Shown piece by piece: positions 55,927 through 64,000 of a stretch of 64,000 bases of DNA. A program made the translations under genes and the position numbers. How positions within the stretch are numbered: the first letter of the stretch is position 1; every line of letters begins with the position of its first letter. The notes beneath the pieces are model-generated. The model saw nothing but the letters and a program-made list of their open reading frames with translations. It did no database searches and was not told the DNA's origin. The DNA is from Candidatus Zhuqueibacterota bacterium. GTDB taxonomy: Bacteria > Zhuqueibacterota > Zhuqueibacteria > Residuimicrobiales > Krinioviventaceae. The DNA is taken from NCBI GenBank assembly GCA_016934825.1, contig JAFGSB010000077.1, forward strand, positions 1-64,000. Direction: 5' to 3'.

Positions 55927-57261
55927 TTAATCGACCCCGTATTTTTTCAACTTTCGTAACAATGTATCCCTATGTATTCCCAGCATTTGTGCCGCCATAC
56001 TTTTATTTCCGTTTGCAACTTTTAAAACGTTCAGTATATGTTCCTGTTCAACATCGGCTAATAGTAATGTTCTTGGACTTTCGGGGGTTTTCGGTTCTTC
56101 CTGAACTGATTCTTCAGCAAGCTGGGAGGGTAGATCATATATTTGTATTTCATTGTTTTCACATACAGATACCGCGGTTCTGATAATATTTAACAGTTCC
56201 CTGATATTACCGGGCCAGTTATAATTTTGCAGCATGGACATTGCTTCATCACTTATTTTGATTTTACCCAGACCAAATCTCGAGGCAAATTCATTTATAT
56301 AAAAAGTAGCAAATACCGGAATATCACTTTTTATTTCACGCAAAACAGGCATCTGCAAATTTACTACATTCAGTGTCTGGAAAAGTTCGCTATTGAATTC
56401 ATTTCTGGAGACAGACTCTTTTAAATTATTGCTGGTGGCGGCAATAAATCTGATATTTATCTTCTGTGAAGGTGAATCAGATGTTTTAAATACTCCTGAA
56501 TTTAATATTTCAAGCAATTTTAATTGCACCGCCGGTTTCATATTACTGATTTCATCAAGATATAAAGTTCCGTTTTGTGCTTTTTCAATAATATTTTTCT
56601 TGTCGTGCTGTTTTGAACCAAATAATTCATTCTCAAGTGTTGTTTCAAACCATGACGCACAATTTATGTATATAAATTCATGGCCATGTCTTTTACTGAG
56701 ATTATGAATTGTATAGGCGGCCAGTTCCTTGCCTGATCCGCTTTCTCCATATATAAGTAAAGGCAGGTCGGACGTTGAAAGCAGATTTATATATTCGGAA
56801 AGATTTTGAATAATTTTGGATTTACCAATTAATTTTTCATTTGTTAATAAATAATCCATAAAAATGTGACTCGAAAAATTACCCGACCGGATTTTTTCCG
56901 TGATCTCCTTAATTTGTACTAAAAAGTCTTCCATAATAATCGGTTTAATAACATAGTGGTAAGCCCCGTGTTTTATGGACTCAATAGCGTCTTTAATCGA
57001 TCCGTATCCTGTCAGCATTATAACAAATGTCTCGGGTCGCTTTGTTTTAATATGTTTTAGTAACTCCAGTCCGGAGAGCCCCGGCATTTTTATATCCGAT
57101 ATGACAATATCAACATCATACCTGTCGAAAAGCTCTAAAGCTTTTGACCCATTATTTGCCGTAATGCATTCAATACCTTCAAGCTCGAAAACATCTTTGA
57201 TGACTTTGAGACAATTATCTTCATCATCGACAACTAATATAGTGGGGGTATAATCTTGCAT
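55927..57261 (-). CDS. NtrC-like response regulator lacking the sigma54 interaction loop
   Basis: A 444-residue protein: receiver (about 1-120, phosphoacceptor Asp56, Thr84, Lys106), AAA+ domain (about 140-365) and Fis-type helix-turn-helix (about 405-444, NKSMAAQMLGIHRDTLLRKL). The Walker A motif GESGSGKE (172-179) and Walker B GTLYLDEI (231-238) are intact. The GAFTGA loop that contacts sigma54 is absent: only 16 residues separate ELFG from TLYLDE-type Walker B, against about 23 normally. The two arginines of the usual FRxDLxxRLNV motif are also changed (FNSELFQTLNV). It therefore probably acts without sigma54, perhaps as a simple DNA-binding response regulator. It is encoded 39 bases after the kinase gene, its likely partner. 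Confidence 0.9.
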   Translation of the reverse strand: MQDYTPTILVVDDEDNCLKVIKDVFELEGIECITANNGSKALELFDRYDVDIVISDIKMPGLSGLELLKHIKTKRPETFVIMLTGYGSIKDAIESIKHGAYHYVIKPIIMEDFLVQIKEITEKIRSGNFSSHIFMDYLLTNEKLIGKSKIIQNLSEYINLLSTSDLPLLIYGESGSGKELAAYTIHNLSKRHGHEFIYINCASWFETTLENELFGSKQHDKKNIIEKAQNGTLYLDEISNMKPAVQLKLLEILNSGVFKTSDSPSQKINIRFIAATSNNLKESVSRNEFNSELFQTLNVVNLQMPVLREIKSDIPVFATFYINEFASRFGLGKIKISDEAMSMLQNYNWPGNIRELLNIIRTAVSVCENNEIQIYDLPSQLAEESVQEEPKTPESPRTLLLADVEQEHILNVLKVANGNKSMAAQMLGIHRDTLLRKLKKYGVD

Positions 57262-57300
57262 TATTTTTCCCTATTAATTATATTAATTTACATTTTAATG

Positions 57301-58836
57301 TTATTTAGTATTCTCACTTACTGGCAACGAAATAATAAATGTTGAACCCTTTTTTTCTTTTGATTTTACGGTAATGGTCCCATTATTTCTTTCTATGGCG
57401 GAATGTACAATAGATAATCCTATACCAACACCCTGTTTTTCTTTTTTGGTTGTGAAAAAGGGATCAAAAATTTTATCCAGCATATTTCTGGGGATACCTT
57501 TACCTGTATCCGTAATTTCAACAACTATTCTTTCTTTCCCGTCCATTCCGGTTTTAATAGTCAGCTTACCGCCATCCGGCATCGCATCTTTGGCGTTCAA
57601 AACCAAATTTAAAAATATTTGTTTAATGTCGTCAGAGTTTACCAGGCACTTTTCTACCGGAATCAGTTTCTGATTTAATTCTATCCCATGAATCGACAGT
57701 TCATTCTCGACGAGCATAATCGTTTGATTTAATATTTCATTGATATCAATTTCAGACTGTTTTGCATTCGATTTACGGGAAAATTCCAGCAGATTGGTGA
57801 TAATTTTTTGTGTGCGTTGAATTTCCTGTTTGATTATACCTAAATGCTCCTCAATCTTGGGGTCCGAGGATTGAATTTTTTTATGTAAATAATATATTGA
57901 TGAATTGATTGTATTCAGGGGATTTCGTATCTCGTGGGCTATGGCAGCCGCCAGTTCTCCCATTACAGCCAGTTTTTCCGATAATATTAATTTTTGCTGG
58001 ACTTCATTCAAAAGGGCGCTGGTCGATTCCACTTTTTGTTGTAAATCCCGGTTCTTTTGCTCAAATTCTTTTATCGCTTTGATACGTTGTGATGAATCCT
58101 TTAAAATACAACCAACCCCGATAATCAGTTCCCCCTTGTGAATGGGCAACAGGTTCGCGTCAACCGAATCAATATTATTGTTTTTGTTTTTTAATCTCCA
58201 GCCGGTCCCCTTGACCTCGAAACCTTTCAGCACCCTGTTAAAAAAAGTGGAAATGGCCGAGGAGAACATTTCATCAAATATGTTGATAAATTTGACGGGA
58301 TTTTTTTTGTTATCCAGTTCCGGTATGATTTTTTTGGCCTGACGATTTGCATGATCAATATATCCGTTTAAATCAAGCAGTAATACGATATCATCCGTAT
58401 TCTCCAGAATGTCGCGGAACTGTTCAACATATTTGATTTTATTTTTTCTTTCCAGTATGGATTCAATGCGCGCCAACAGTTCTTCTTTATTAAACGGTTT
58501 TGTGATATAATCATCCGCGCCTAATTTCAATCCGTTCACGCGGTCCTTTACGGCGGTTTTTGCCGTCAGCATGATGATTGGGATGTCCTGAATGGTAGGT
58601 GTGGATTTGAAAAATTCACATAACTGGAAGCCGTCCTGTTCGGAATTCAGCATTACATCCAGTAATATAAGCTGGTAATTATGATGAAAGGCTTTGCGTG
58701 CGGCTGCCTTTGCCGTATTGCACCAATCAATCCCGTAGCCTTTACTTTTAAGATAGTATGACACCACAAACGCCTGATCCTGATCGTCTTCTACCAGGAG
58801 TATTTGTGATTTTTCACTTTTTTTTCGATCCTGCAT
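57301..58836 (-). CDS. Sensor histidine kinase with N-terminal receiver and PAS domain
   Basis: A 511-residue cytoplasmic protein with no membrane segments. Order: receiver (about 10-125, DVMLNSEQDG containing the phospho-Asp, ITKPF), PAS-like domain (about 135-245), coiled coil (about 250-285), HisKA with AIAHEIRNPLN, and HATPase_c with NLVLNAKDAM, ITDTGKGIP and GVGIGLSIV. The receiver at the N-terminus and soluble form suggest that another kinase feeds into it. Its partner response regulator follows in the same operon. No convincing promoter was found upstream. Confidence 0.92.
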   Translation of the reverse strand: MQDRKKSEKSQILLVEDDQDQAFVVSYYLKSKGYGIDWCNTAKAAARKAFHHNYQLILLDVMLNSEQDGFQLCEFFKSTPTIQDIPIIMLTAKTAVKDRVNGLKLGADDYITKPFNKEELLARIESILERKNKIKYVEQFRDILENTDDIVLLLDLNGYIDHANRQAKKIIPELDNKKNPVKFINIFDEMFSSAISTFFNRVLKGFEVKGTGWRLKNKNNNIDSVDANLLPIHKGELIIGVGCILKDSSQRIKAIKEFEQKNRDLQQKVESTSALLNEVQQKLILSEKLAVMGELAAAIAHEIRNPLNTINSSIYYLHKKIQSSDPKIEEHLGIIKQEIQRTQKIITNLLEFSRKSNAKQSEIDINEILNQTIMLVENELSIHGIELNQKLIPVEKCLVNSDDIKQIFLNLVLNAKDAMPDGGKLTIKTGMDGKERIVVEITDTGKGIPRNMLDKIFDPFFTTKKEKQGVGIGLSIVHSAIERNNGTITVKSKEKKGSTFIISLPVSENTK

Positions 58837-59630
58837 TTTATCCGTTCCCTGTGAAGCAGGAATTAATGAATTCTTTTTATATTAAACAATATAGATCAAA
58901 TTATAAGGTATAACGTTATATAAATAAAATAATAAAAAATAGTAAAATGTTCAACAATCATTTATCCCATTAAATTTCTAATCATTTTTTCAATCAACAG
59001 ATTCTGCTAACTATAATATAAGATTTGAGTGAATATATAAATTTCTGCAAATCTTGTTGTATCTTTATGAATTTTTTTGAATGAAAATCTGATGTAATGT
59101 AAACAGGATAGTGAAATCATATCAACCCTTTCCATAGTGTACTTGAAATTATGAAACAAAATCATTAATGTCAATAGCTTGATTTAATTTTAAATTTATT
59201 AAATTAATTAAAATCAATGGCACCAATTAAGATAGTCCATGATATTAAAATTCCGGATGGTAAAAAATGTCAACTTTAGAATTTGAGAAAAGCGCGGATC
59301 ATTCATTTGATCCGCGCCTGGTTATATTCCGAATATGGTTCTTTATATATTAATTACCCGTTAATATCAAGAGATATTCATATAACACATTGCTGTTCTT
59401 TATTCATATTGTCGTTAACAAAGAGGAATTTCCCCCTTTCAACCTTTGATTGAACCCAAAACAAGAATAAGGACACAGTGTGTAACGATGAATTCAAATA
59501 TTCCCGTTCAGGGTTGAGAATTTGTCCTGTTCTTTTGGCTGATCTGCTGTTAATGCTGAAATTTTTATCTCCAAATTAAATTAATTGATTTCATTATGGG
59601 TCTTTTTGTGTATTTGAAAATTACTCCAGC
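58837..59630. other. Non-coding region between kinase operon and large secreted protein
   Basis: About 790 bases, AT-rich, with no open frame that looks real on either strand. It must contain the promoter of the - strand kinase operon and the 3' end of the gene at 59,631. Apart from the hairpin at 59,292-59,317, nothing structured was recognised. Confidence 0.5.
59292..59317 (-). terminator. Probable terminator of the 59,631 gene
   Basis: A perfect 10-bp stem (GCGCGGATCA with TGATCCGCGC) and 6-base loop. On the - strand it is followed by TTTTCTC, consistent with termination of transcripts from the large secreted-protein gene about 310 bases upstream. Confidence 0.6.
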
Positions 59631-62600
59631 CTAATACATCAGGATCATTTTATTGGTCAGTATATATTTATCCGTCATCAACCTGTAAAAATATACGCCG
59701 CTGGATATTTTATTACCAAAACTGTTTGTGCCGTCCCAGGTTGTTTCATGAGTCCCTGCTTTTTGATTTTTATCGATCAGGATTTTAATCAGTTGTCCAT
59801 GAATGTTATATATTTCCAAAGTAACGTGGGAATTTTCATTAAGCGAATATTTGATTTTGGTGGACGGATTAAAAGGGTTGGGATAGTTCTGATACAGTCT
59901 GAAAATGTTTACCGGCTTATCTTCATGGGATACGGATGTTTGAAATCGAATATAAAATTTTAGCGTGTCGATAGATTTTATGGTGAAAATATTATCGGTA
60001 ACCGTAACGGCCCATTTTGCTTCTGAATTTTCTTTCAGGATGTTATAATTATTTGTAAAAACATAGCTTGTGTCATGCAATCCCGTAATCAGGGTATCGG
60101 AGCTGGTCCCGAATAGGGCAAGATTATAAGTTAGAGAATCATTGTCCAAATCAACGGATCTCCTCCATTTAAACTCTATTATATGATTTACAGTATCTTG
60201 ATCGGGACTGATCAGTTGCATCCGCAAGGGCGGATAATTTATCGTTTCGTTGTACATGGAGTTGACCTTGCCGGGCGTACCCTCGTTTATCGAACTGATT
60301 AACCACGCATAAATGATACTGTTATCAAGATTCGGATTAACGAGTTCTATGGATGCCATGTTTTCCAGGTCGGGTCTTAAATAACTGAAAATCTGTTCGT
60401 GATTCACACTGTCGATCAGCAGATTATTTTCATTATATAACGATATGTATTCATCGAATGAATTTTTTGAAATACCCTTATCGGTATTGCGCTCAACTGA
60501 ATTTTTTGCAATTAATATTGAATCAACGGCCACGACCAAATAGTCCTGAGGCTGGATCAAATTATTGTCCGGAAATTTGTATTCATCCAAATGATTAAAT
60601 TTCCACCCGGCCAAATCAACAACTGTTGTATCCTTATTGAACAGTTCGATAAAGAATGAAGGATTTTGTCCGTTCTCGTTCCATAATTTAACTTCATTAA
60701 TTACAATCCCCGGTGTCGATTTGAATACGGTTAAAGCAAAAGATAGAGTTGTTTTTCCGCTTTTGTTGTCCTCAACATCTATTTCAATTTTATGTGTACC
60801 AATATCCTGAATTGAAGGCGTCCCCGTTATTATCCCGATATTCTGATCCATAGTTAAAAATGGGGGAGAGGTTCTCAGAGAATAAGTTAGCGGATCGTCG
60901 TCAATATCTCCGGCCAAAATTTGACAGGCATACTCAATATCGACGTAAGCGGCACTGTCCGGCGTTGAAAATATCACCGGCCTGTGATTACCGGTTTGCG
61001 ATACAGAATTCAATTCTCCCGGCGACCCGAATGGATAATATAAACTGTCGGATGAGCTCCAGTTTTCAGGCACATTATTATCAATTGCCGGATTCACAAG
61101 TTCAAGGGACGGGCCGAAACCGTTTGCGAGCGCCGGCCATGAATCTTCGCCGGAATACGAAACCAGATCAATGGGTAAATTATCCGAATTTGTCAGCCAT
61201 ATCTTGTCCGAGGTGTTTTCCAACTCCCCGGATTCCCATTGGAAAATTTTTCCAATATTGTCATATTGTTCTAAAACCGTGAGTGAATCCTTTGTTATAA
61301 CAATATATTCGCCCGGTTCAATGTCGGTATTTGCCGGAAATGTAAATTCCACAGCATCCGTTATCCGCCAGTTACCAAGTGTTACCGTTGAACTGTCATT
61401 ATTTAATATTTCGATATATTCGCAACCATTTTCTTCGCCGGGAGGATTGTACATTATTTCATTGATCACCATATCGGCGTATTCCATATTGAGCGCTTTG
61501 GCGGAAAAAGGTTTGAAATTTACATTATCAGATATTTTTAAACCCTGTCCTGCGGGATTATCCGGGTGTCCGGGACCGGTAACATGACCCCAAAAATTAT
61601 TTAATGCATCGATATGATCGGACGAACCGGTTTTGACAGCATAGTCCGTACAAAACAGAAAATCATTGTTTGAGATAACGGCCGTTCCGTTTTGAATGAA
61701 TATTGCGGTTGCAAAACGGTACAATATCGAATTCGTTACGGTCAATTCGGTGTCGAAATTTGTGGTAATGCCGGTTCCCGAATCATTAGACAATATTATG
61801 GAATTATTGATGTTAACTGTTGAGTACTGTTTATCGGCAAATTCGATGTTTTCAAAGTAACATGAATCGAAAATACCGTTGGCATAATAATTTTGGGAAT
61901 AATAATTAGTGCCCTGAAATTCTATTTCAGCCAATGATAAACTATCACCCGAAAAGCGTACGTTATTCGCATAAAGAAAACTTTCCAGCGCATCCGTATA
62001 ACCCAAATAATCATAAATGATAGTAATTTTATGATTTTTCAGTTGAATCGAATTGCCGTCGGCGACCGTAAAGCTCAGTCCTTTTAATGCCAGATTATCT
62101 TTTAAATAAAACGGATAATTATAATTTTTAAGGATATATTGATCTCCCAAAACAAAGAATTCACTTATATCATAATCGTAATACTGGTAGGAAAATTCTC
62201 CGGACAAAGCTATCCCTTCATAAGAACAATTTTGTATCGTGTTGCCGGAAATCACAGGATCGCCATTTGATGTAAGATGAAAAGGAAACTCAAATCCGTC
62301 GATGATATTGTTGGTTAACGTCGGCTTGGCGCCGCGCGTAACCGTAAAGGAGGTCGCGGAGGCAGATGACTTTATCGTAGAATTATTTATGGTCGGATTT
62401 GAATTATTATCAAAATAAAATATAATGTTTTCAAACAAGCAATTTTGAATATTTCCATTTGCCAAAAAAGTATTTATATCATATTGATAGCCTTTAAACT
62501 CCATCGTCGATGTCAAATTTTTTTCGCATTTGAATGTAACAAAATCGGCCTGCAGTGAACCGGGACGATAATTACTGTTATCAATTTTATAATGGTTAAT

Positions 62601-63968
62601 ATGAATCGGATAACCATCCGTTGAAACGGAACAATTCGCTTCCATTTTAAAAGTAATCCCGTTAATATATAAATCGTTAATTAATTGAAAAGTGTATCCG
62701 AAATTTTTTAAAACGTATTCGTCACCCCAGTGATGAATATTATTTAAATAATTATACCCGTATTTAAACTCCCCCGAAAGAGCAATTTTATTGTGTACAC
62801 ATCCCGTAAAATCATTGTTTGTTATGTCCGGTTTACCGAATGATAATATGCCGATGGGATAGTCGTAATTTTTTATATTATTATTGGTGATCAGGGGCTG
62901 GCTTCCGAAACCCGAAGTGATCGCGATGCCCGTGTTGTTCGATTCAAAATTACAATTTGTAATCGTCGGCGTCGAATAATTATCTATATATACTTCCAGT
63001 AATTGCAGTGTGCAATGGTCCAGCGTACCGGTGGACATGTACGATTTATCATCTTTGAAATAACCCTGATAAATAATCTGAGATTTTAAACTATCATCTC
63101 CGATAAAAGTCACATTTTGCGCCTGTAAAGAACCGTTGGAATATTCGTGCGATTCAAACAAATGCAGGACTTTGATATCAAAGCCATTCAAATCAATATA
63201 ACAGCCGGATTCAATTATAAAGCTTTTACCGCGGATGAGAACATCGTCGTCTAATTTATAGTTATATCCCAGGTCCTGGAGTACAAAATCCTCACTAACA
63301 TTGACATACTGCTGGTTAATGTAGTATCTTTTTGCGAAATCACCGGATATTAATATCTCCGGATGATTACATCCTGAGATATCATTATCGGTCAATACCG
63401 GTAAGCCGTTAGCCTGAATATGGAACGCATAATCATATCCCAGAATGGTGTTATTTTCTATTTCCGGTTGACATCCGTAACTGAATGTAAAAGCGACGCC
63501 GTTTATCGCCGAGGCGCATTGACTGTTTATGATAATCGGATTGGAATATTTCAAAAAAACAAAGAATATATTGTCAAATGTGCAATTATCAAGTCTGCCG
63601 GACGCCTTATAAAAATTGGCGTTATAGGTATGTCCCTCATAAATAATCTGCGATCCCGTACCGTTCGCCCCGTTAAAAGTTACATGTGCTGCCGTTAGTA
63701 TTCCCGGTTTATTGGTATATGATCCCGACCCCAGGTAATTGTAGGTAACATAGATGTTGTAACCGTTTAAATTGACCTCAACTTCGTTCCCGATCGCCAG
63801 AGTAGTGGATTTGATATAGACATCACCGACAAGATTGAACGGAGAATCTGCTTTCAGCCAGTTTGTATATGTATCAATGGTACCCCTTACATCCTTTGCA
63901 TGTAAAGGCGGGTAATAAATAATCATAAAGATTGTGAACAAAAAGAATTTGACATAAAAATTTTTCAT
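59631..63968 (-). CDS. Giant secreted beta-helix/lamin-tail protein with T9SS sorting domain
   Basis: A 1445-residue exported protein. After the signal peptide (about 1-24) come four tandem repeats of about 190 residues starting near 30, 223, 413 and 606, each with a DVYIKG/LYINGITF-type opening, a T/V-F-x-G stretch and NNxI-rich beta-helix rungs. The helix ends with the LNNFWGHVTGPGHPDNPAG motif (about 788). Then follow a lamin-tail-like domain (about 829: VINEIMYNPPG), a putative Ig domain (about 960-1050), a second lamin-tail-like domain (VINEVKLWNENG), an FN3-like segment and a T9SS tail (about 1359: LYQNYPNPFNPSTKIKYSL). It is probably a surface adhesin or binding protein. GGGAG precedes ATG 63,968. 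Confidence 0.85.
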   Translation of the reverse strand: MKNFYVKFFLFTIFMIIYYPPLHAKDVRGTIDTYTNWLKADSPFNLVGDVYIKSTTLAIGNEVEVNLNGYNIYVTYNYLGSGSYTNKPGILTAAHVTFNGANGTGSQIIYEGHTYNANFYKASGRLDNCTFDNIFFVFLKYSNPIIINSQCASAINGVAFTFSYGCQPEIENNTILGYDYAFHIQANGLPVLTDNDISGCNHPEILISGDFAKRYYINQQYVNVSEDFVLQDLGYNYKLDDDVLIRGKSFIIESGCYIDLNGFDIKVLHLFESHEYSNGSLQAQNVTFIGDDSLKSQIIYQGYFKDDKSYMSTGTLDHCTLQLLEVYIDNYSTPTITNCNFESNNTGIAITSGFGSQPLITNNNIKNYDYPIGILSFGKPDITNNDFTGCVHNKIALSGEFKYGYNYLNNIHHWGDEYVLKNFGYTFQLINDLYINGITFKMEANCSVSTDGYPIHINHYKIDNSNYRPGSLQADFVTFKCEKNLTSTMEFKGYQYDINTFLANGNIQNCLFENIIFYFDNNSNPTINNSTIKSSASATSFTVTRGAKPTLTNNIIDGFEFPFHLTSNGDPVISGNTIQNCSYEGIALSGEFSYQYYDYDISEFFVLGDQYILKNYNYPFYLKDNLALKGLSFTVADGNSIQLKNHKITIIYDYLGYTDALESFLYANNVRFSGDSLSLAEIEFQGTNYYSQNYYANGIFDSCYFENIEFADKQYSTVNINNSIILSNDSGTGITTNFDTELTVTNSILYRFATAIFIQNGTAVISNNDFLFCTDYAVKTGSSDHIDALNNFWGHVTGPGHPDNPAGQGLKISDNVNFKPFSAKALNMEYADMVINEIMYNPPGEENGCEYIEILNNDSSTVTLGNWRITDAVEFTFPANTDIEPGEYIVITKDSLTVLEQYDNIGKIFQWESGELENTSDKIWLTNSDNLPIDLVSYSGEDSWPALANGFGPSLELVNPAIDNNVPENWSSSDSLYYPFGSPGELNSVSQTGNHRPVIFSTPDSAAYVDIEYACQILAGDIDDDPLTYSLRTSPPFLTMDQNIGIITGTPSIQDIGTHKIEIDVEDNKSGKTTLSFALTVFKSTPGIVINEVKLWNENGQNPSFFIELFNKDTTVVDLAGWKFNHLDEYKFPDNNLIQPQDYLVVAVDSILIAKNSVERNTDKGISKNSFDEYISLYNENNLLIDSVNHEQIFSYLRPDLENMASIELVNPNLDNSIIYAWLISSINEGTPGKVNSMYNETINYPPLRMQLISPDQDTVNHIIEFKWRRSVDLDNDSLTYNLALFGTSSDTLITGLHDTSYVFTNNYNILKENSEAKWAVTVTDNIFTIKSIDTLKFYIRFQTSVSHEDKPVNIFRLYQNYPNPFNPSTKIKYSLNENSHVTLEIYNIHGQLIKILIDKNQKAGTHETTWDGTNSFGNKISSGVYFYRLMTDKYILTNKMILMY

Positions 63969-64000
63969 TTTTTTCTCCCTTTTAATTTTCCCCTAATTCA

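Noticed and set aside
59244-59273. - strand promoter for the kinase operon with TTGACA at 59,273-59,268
   Set aside because: No acceptable -10 hexamer occurs at 16-18 bases, and it lies more than 400 bases from the gene.
59631-63968. Direct DNA repeats or CRISPR-like array suggested by the repeated protein
   Set aside because: The repeats are diverged at DNA level, ~570 bases long and within a single open frame; there are no short identical repeats with spacers.

Overview
The window reads as chromosomal DNA of a Gram-negative bacterium from the Fibrobacterota-Chlorobiota-Bacteroidota (FCB) superphylum, probably outside Bacteroidota proper (a Calditrichota, Ignavibacteria, KSB1 or Marinimicrobia type of lineage). 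This is inferred. Five secreted proteins end in the type IX secretion (T9SS) sorting domain built around the QNYPNPFNP motif. TonB-dependent receptors, PorV/UPF0164-type barrels and lipoproteins are present. Promoters are sigma70-like (TTGACA, 17 bp spacer, TATTAT or TATACT) and Shine-Dalgarno sequences are strong; both are atypical of Bacteroidota. No tRNA, rRNA, CRISPR array or intact insertion sequence was seen.

Bases 239-55,723 form one very large polysaccharide-utilisation region, all on the + strand. It opens with two paralogous uptake modules. Module 1 (239-9,926) is a LacI regulator behind its own promoter and operator, a TonB-dependent receptor, a ~738-residue exported protein with a PNPY-type tail, a PorV-like barrel and a secreted beta-helix protein. 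Module 2 (10,878-22,707) repeats the order LacI, receptor, 737-residue PNPY protein, PorV-like barrel, then adds an IPT/NHL lipoprotein, a small lipoprotein and a larger beta-helix protein, and closes with a rho-independent terminator. Decayed gene ends lie between the modules. No SusD homologue is visible, so the PNPY and PorV-like proteins are candidates for its place.

Bases 22,860-55,654 hold the catabolic block: alpha-galactosidase-like GH36, metallophosphatase lipoprotein, GH2 beta-mannosidase-like enzyme, alginate-lyase-like protein, GH88-like unsaturated uronyl hydrolase, amidohydrolase, CBM9-like lipoprotein, DUF5107-TPR protein, heparinase II/III-like lyase, GH2 beta-glucuronidase/galactosidase-like enzyme, an Asp-box double propeller, a UroD/MtaA-like methyltransferase, two DUF2264 proteins around a sodium:solute symporter, a GH50-like clan GH-A enzyme and a GH3 NagZ-like enzyme. 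Signal peptides on the early genes and their absence on most late ones suggest surface or periplasmic depolymerisation, symport of small products, then cytoplasmic finishing. Lyases plus GH88 and DUF2264 point to a uronic-acid-rich glycan; the absence of sulfatases argues against a heavily sulfated one. The block ends at a strong bidirectional terminator.

On the - strand are a two-component pair, a histidine kinase with an N-terminal receiver (57,301-58,836) and an NtrC-like response regulator that has lost its sigma54-contact loop (55,927-57,261), then a 1445-residue secreted protein with four ~190-residue beta-helix repeats, two lamin-tail-like domains and a T9SS tail (59,631-63,968).
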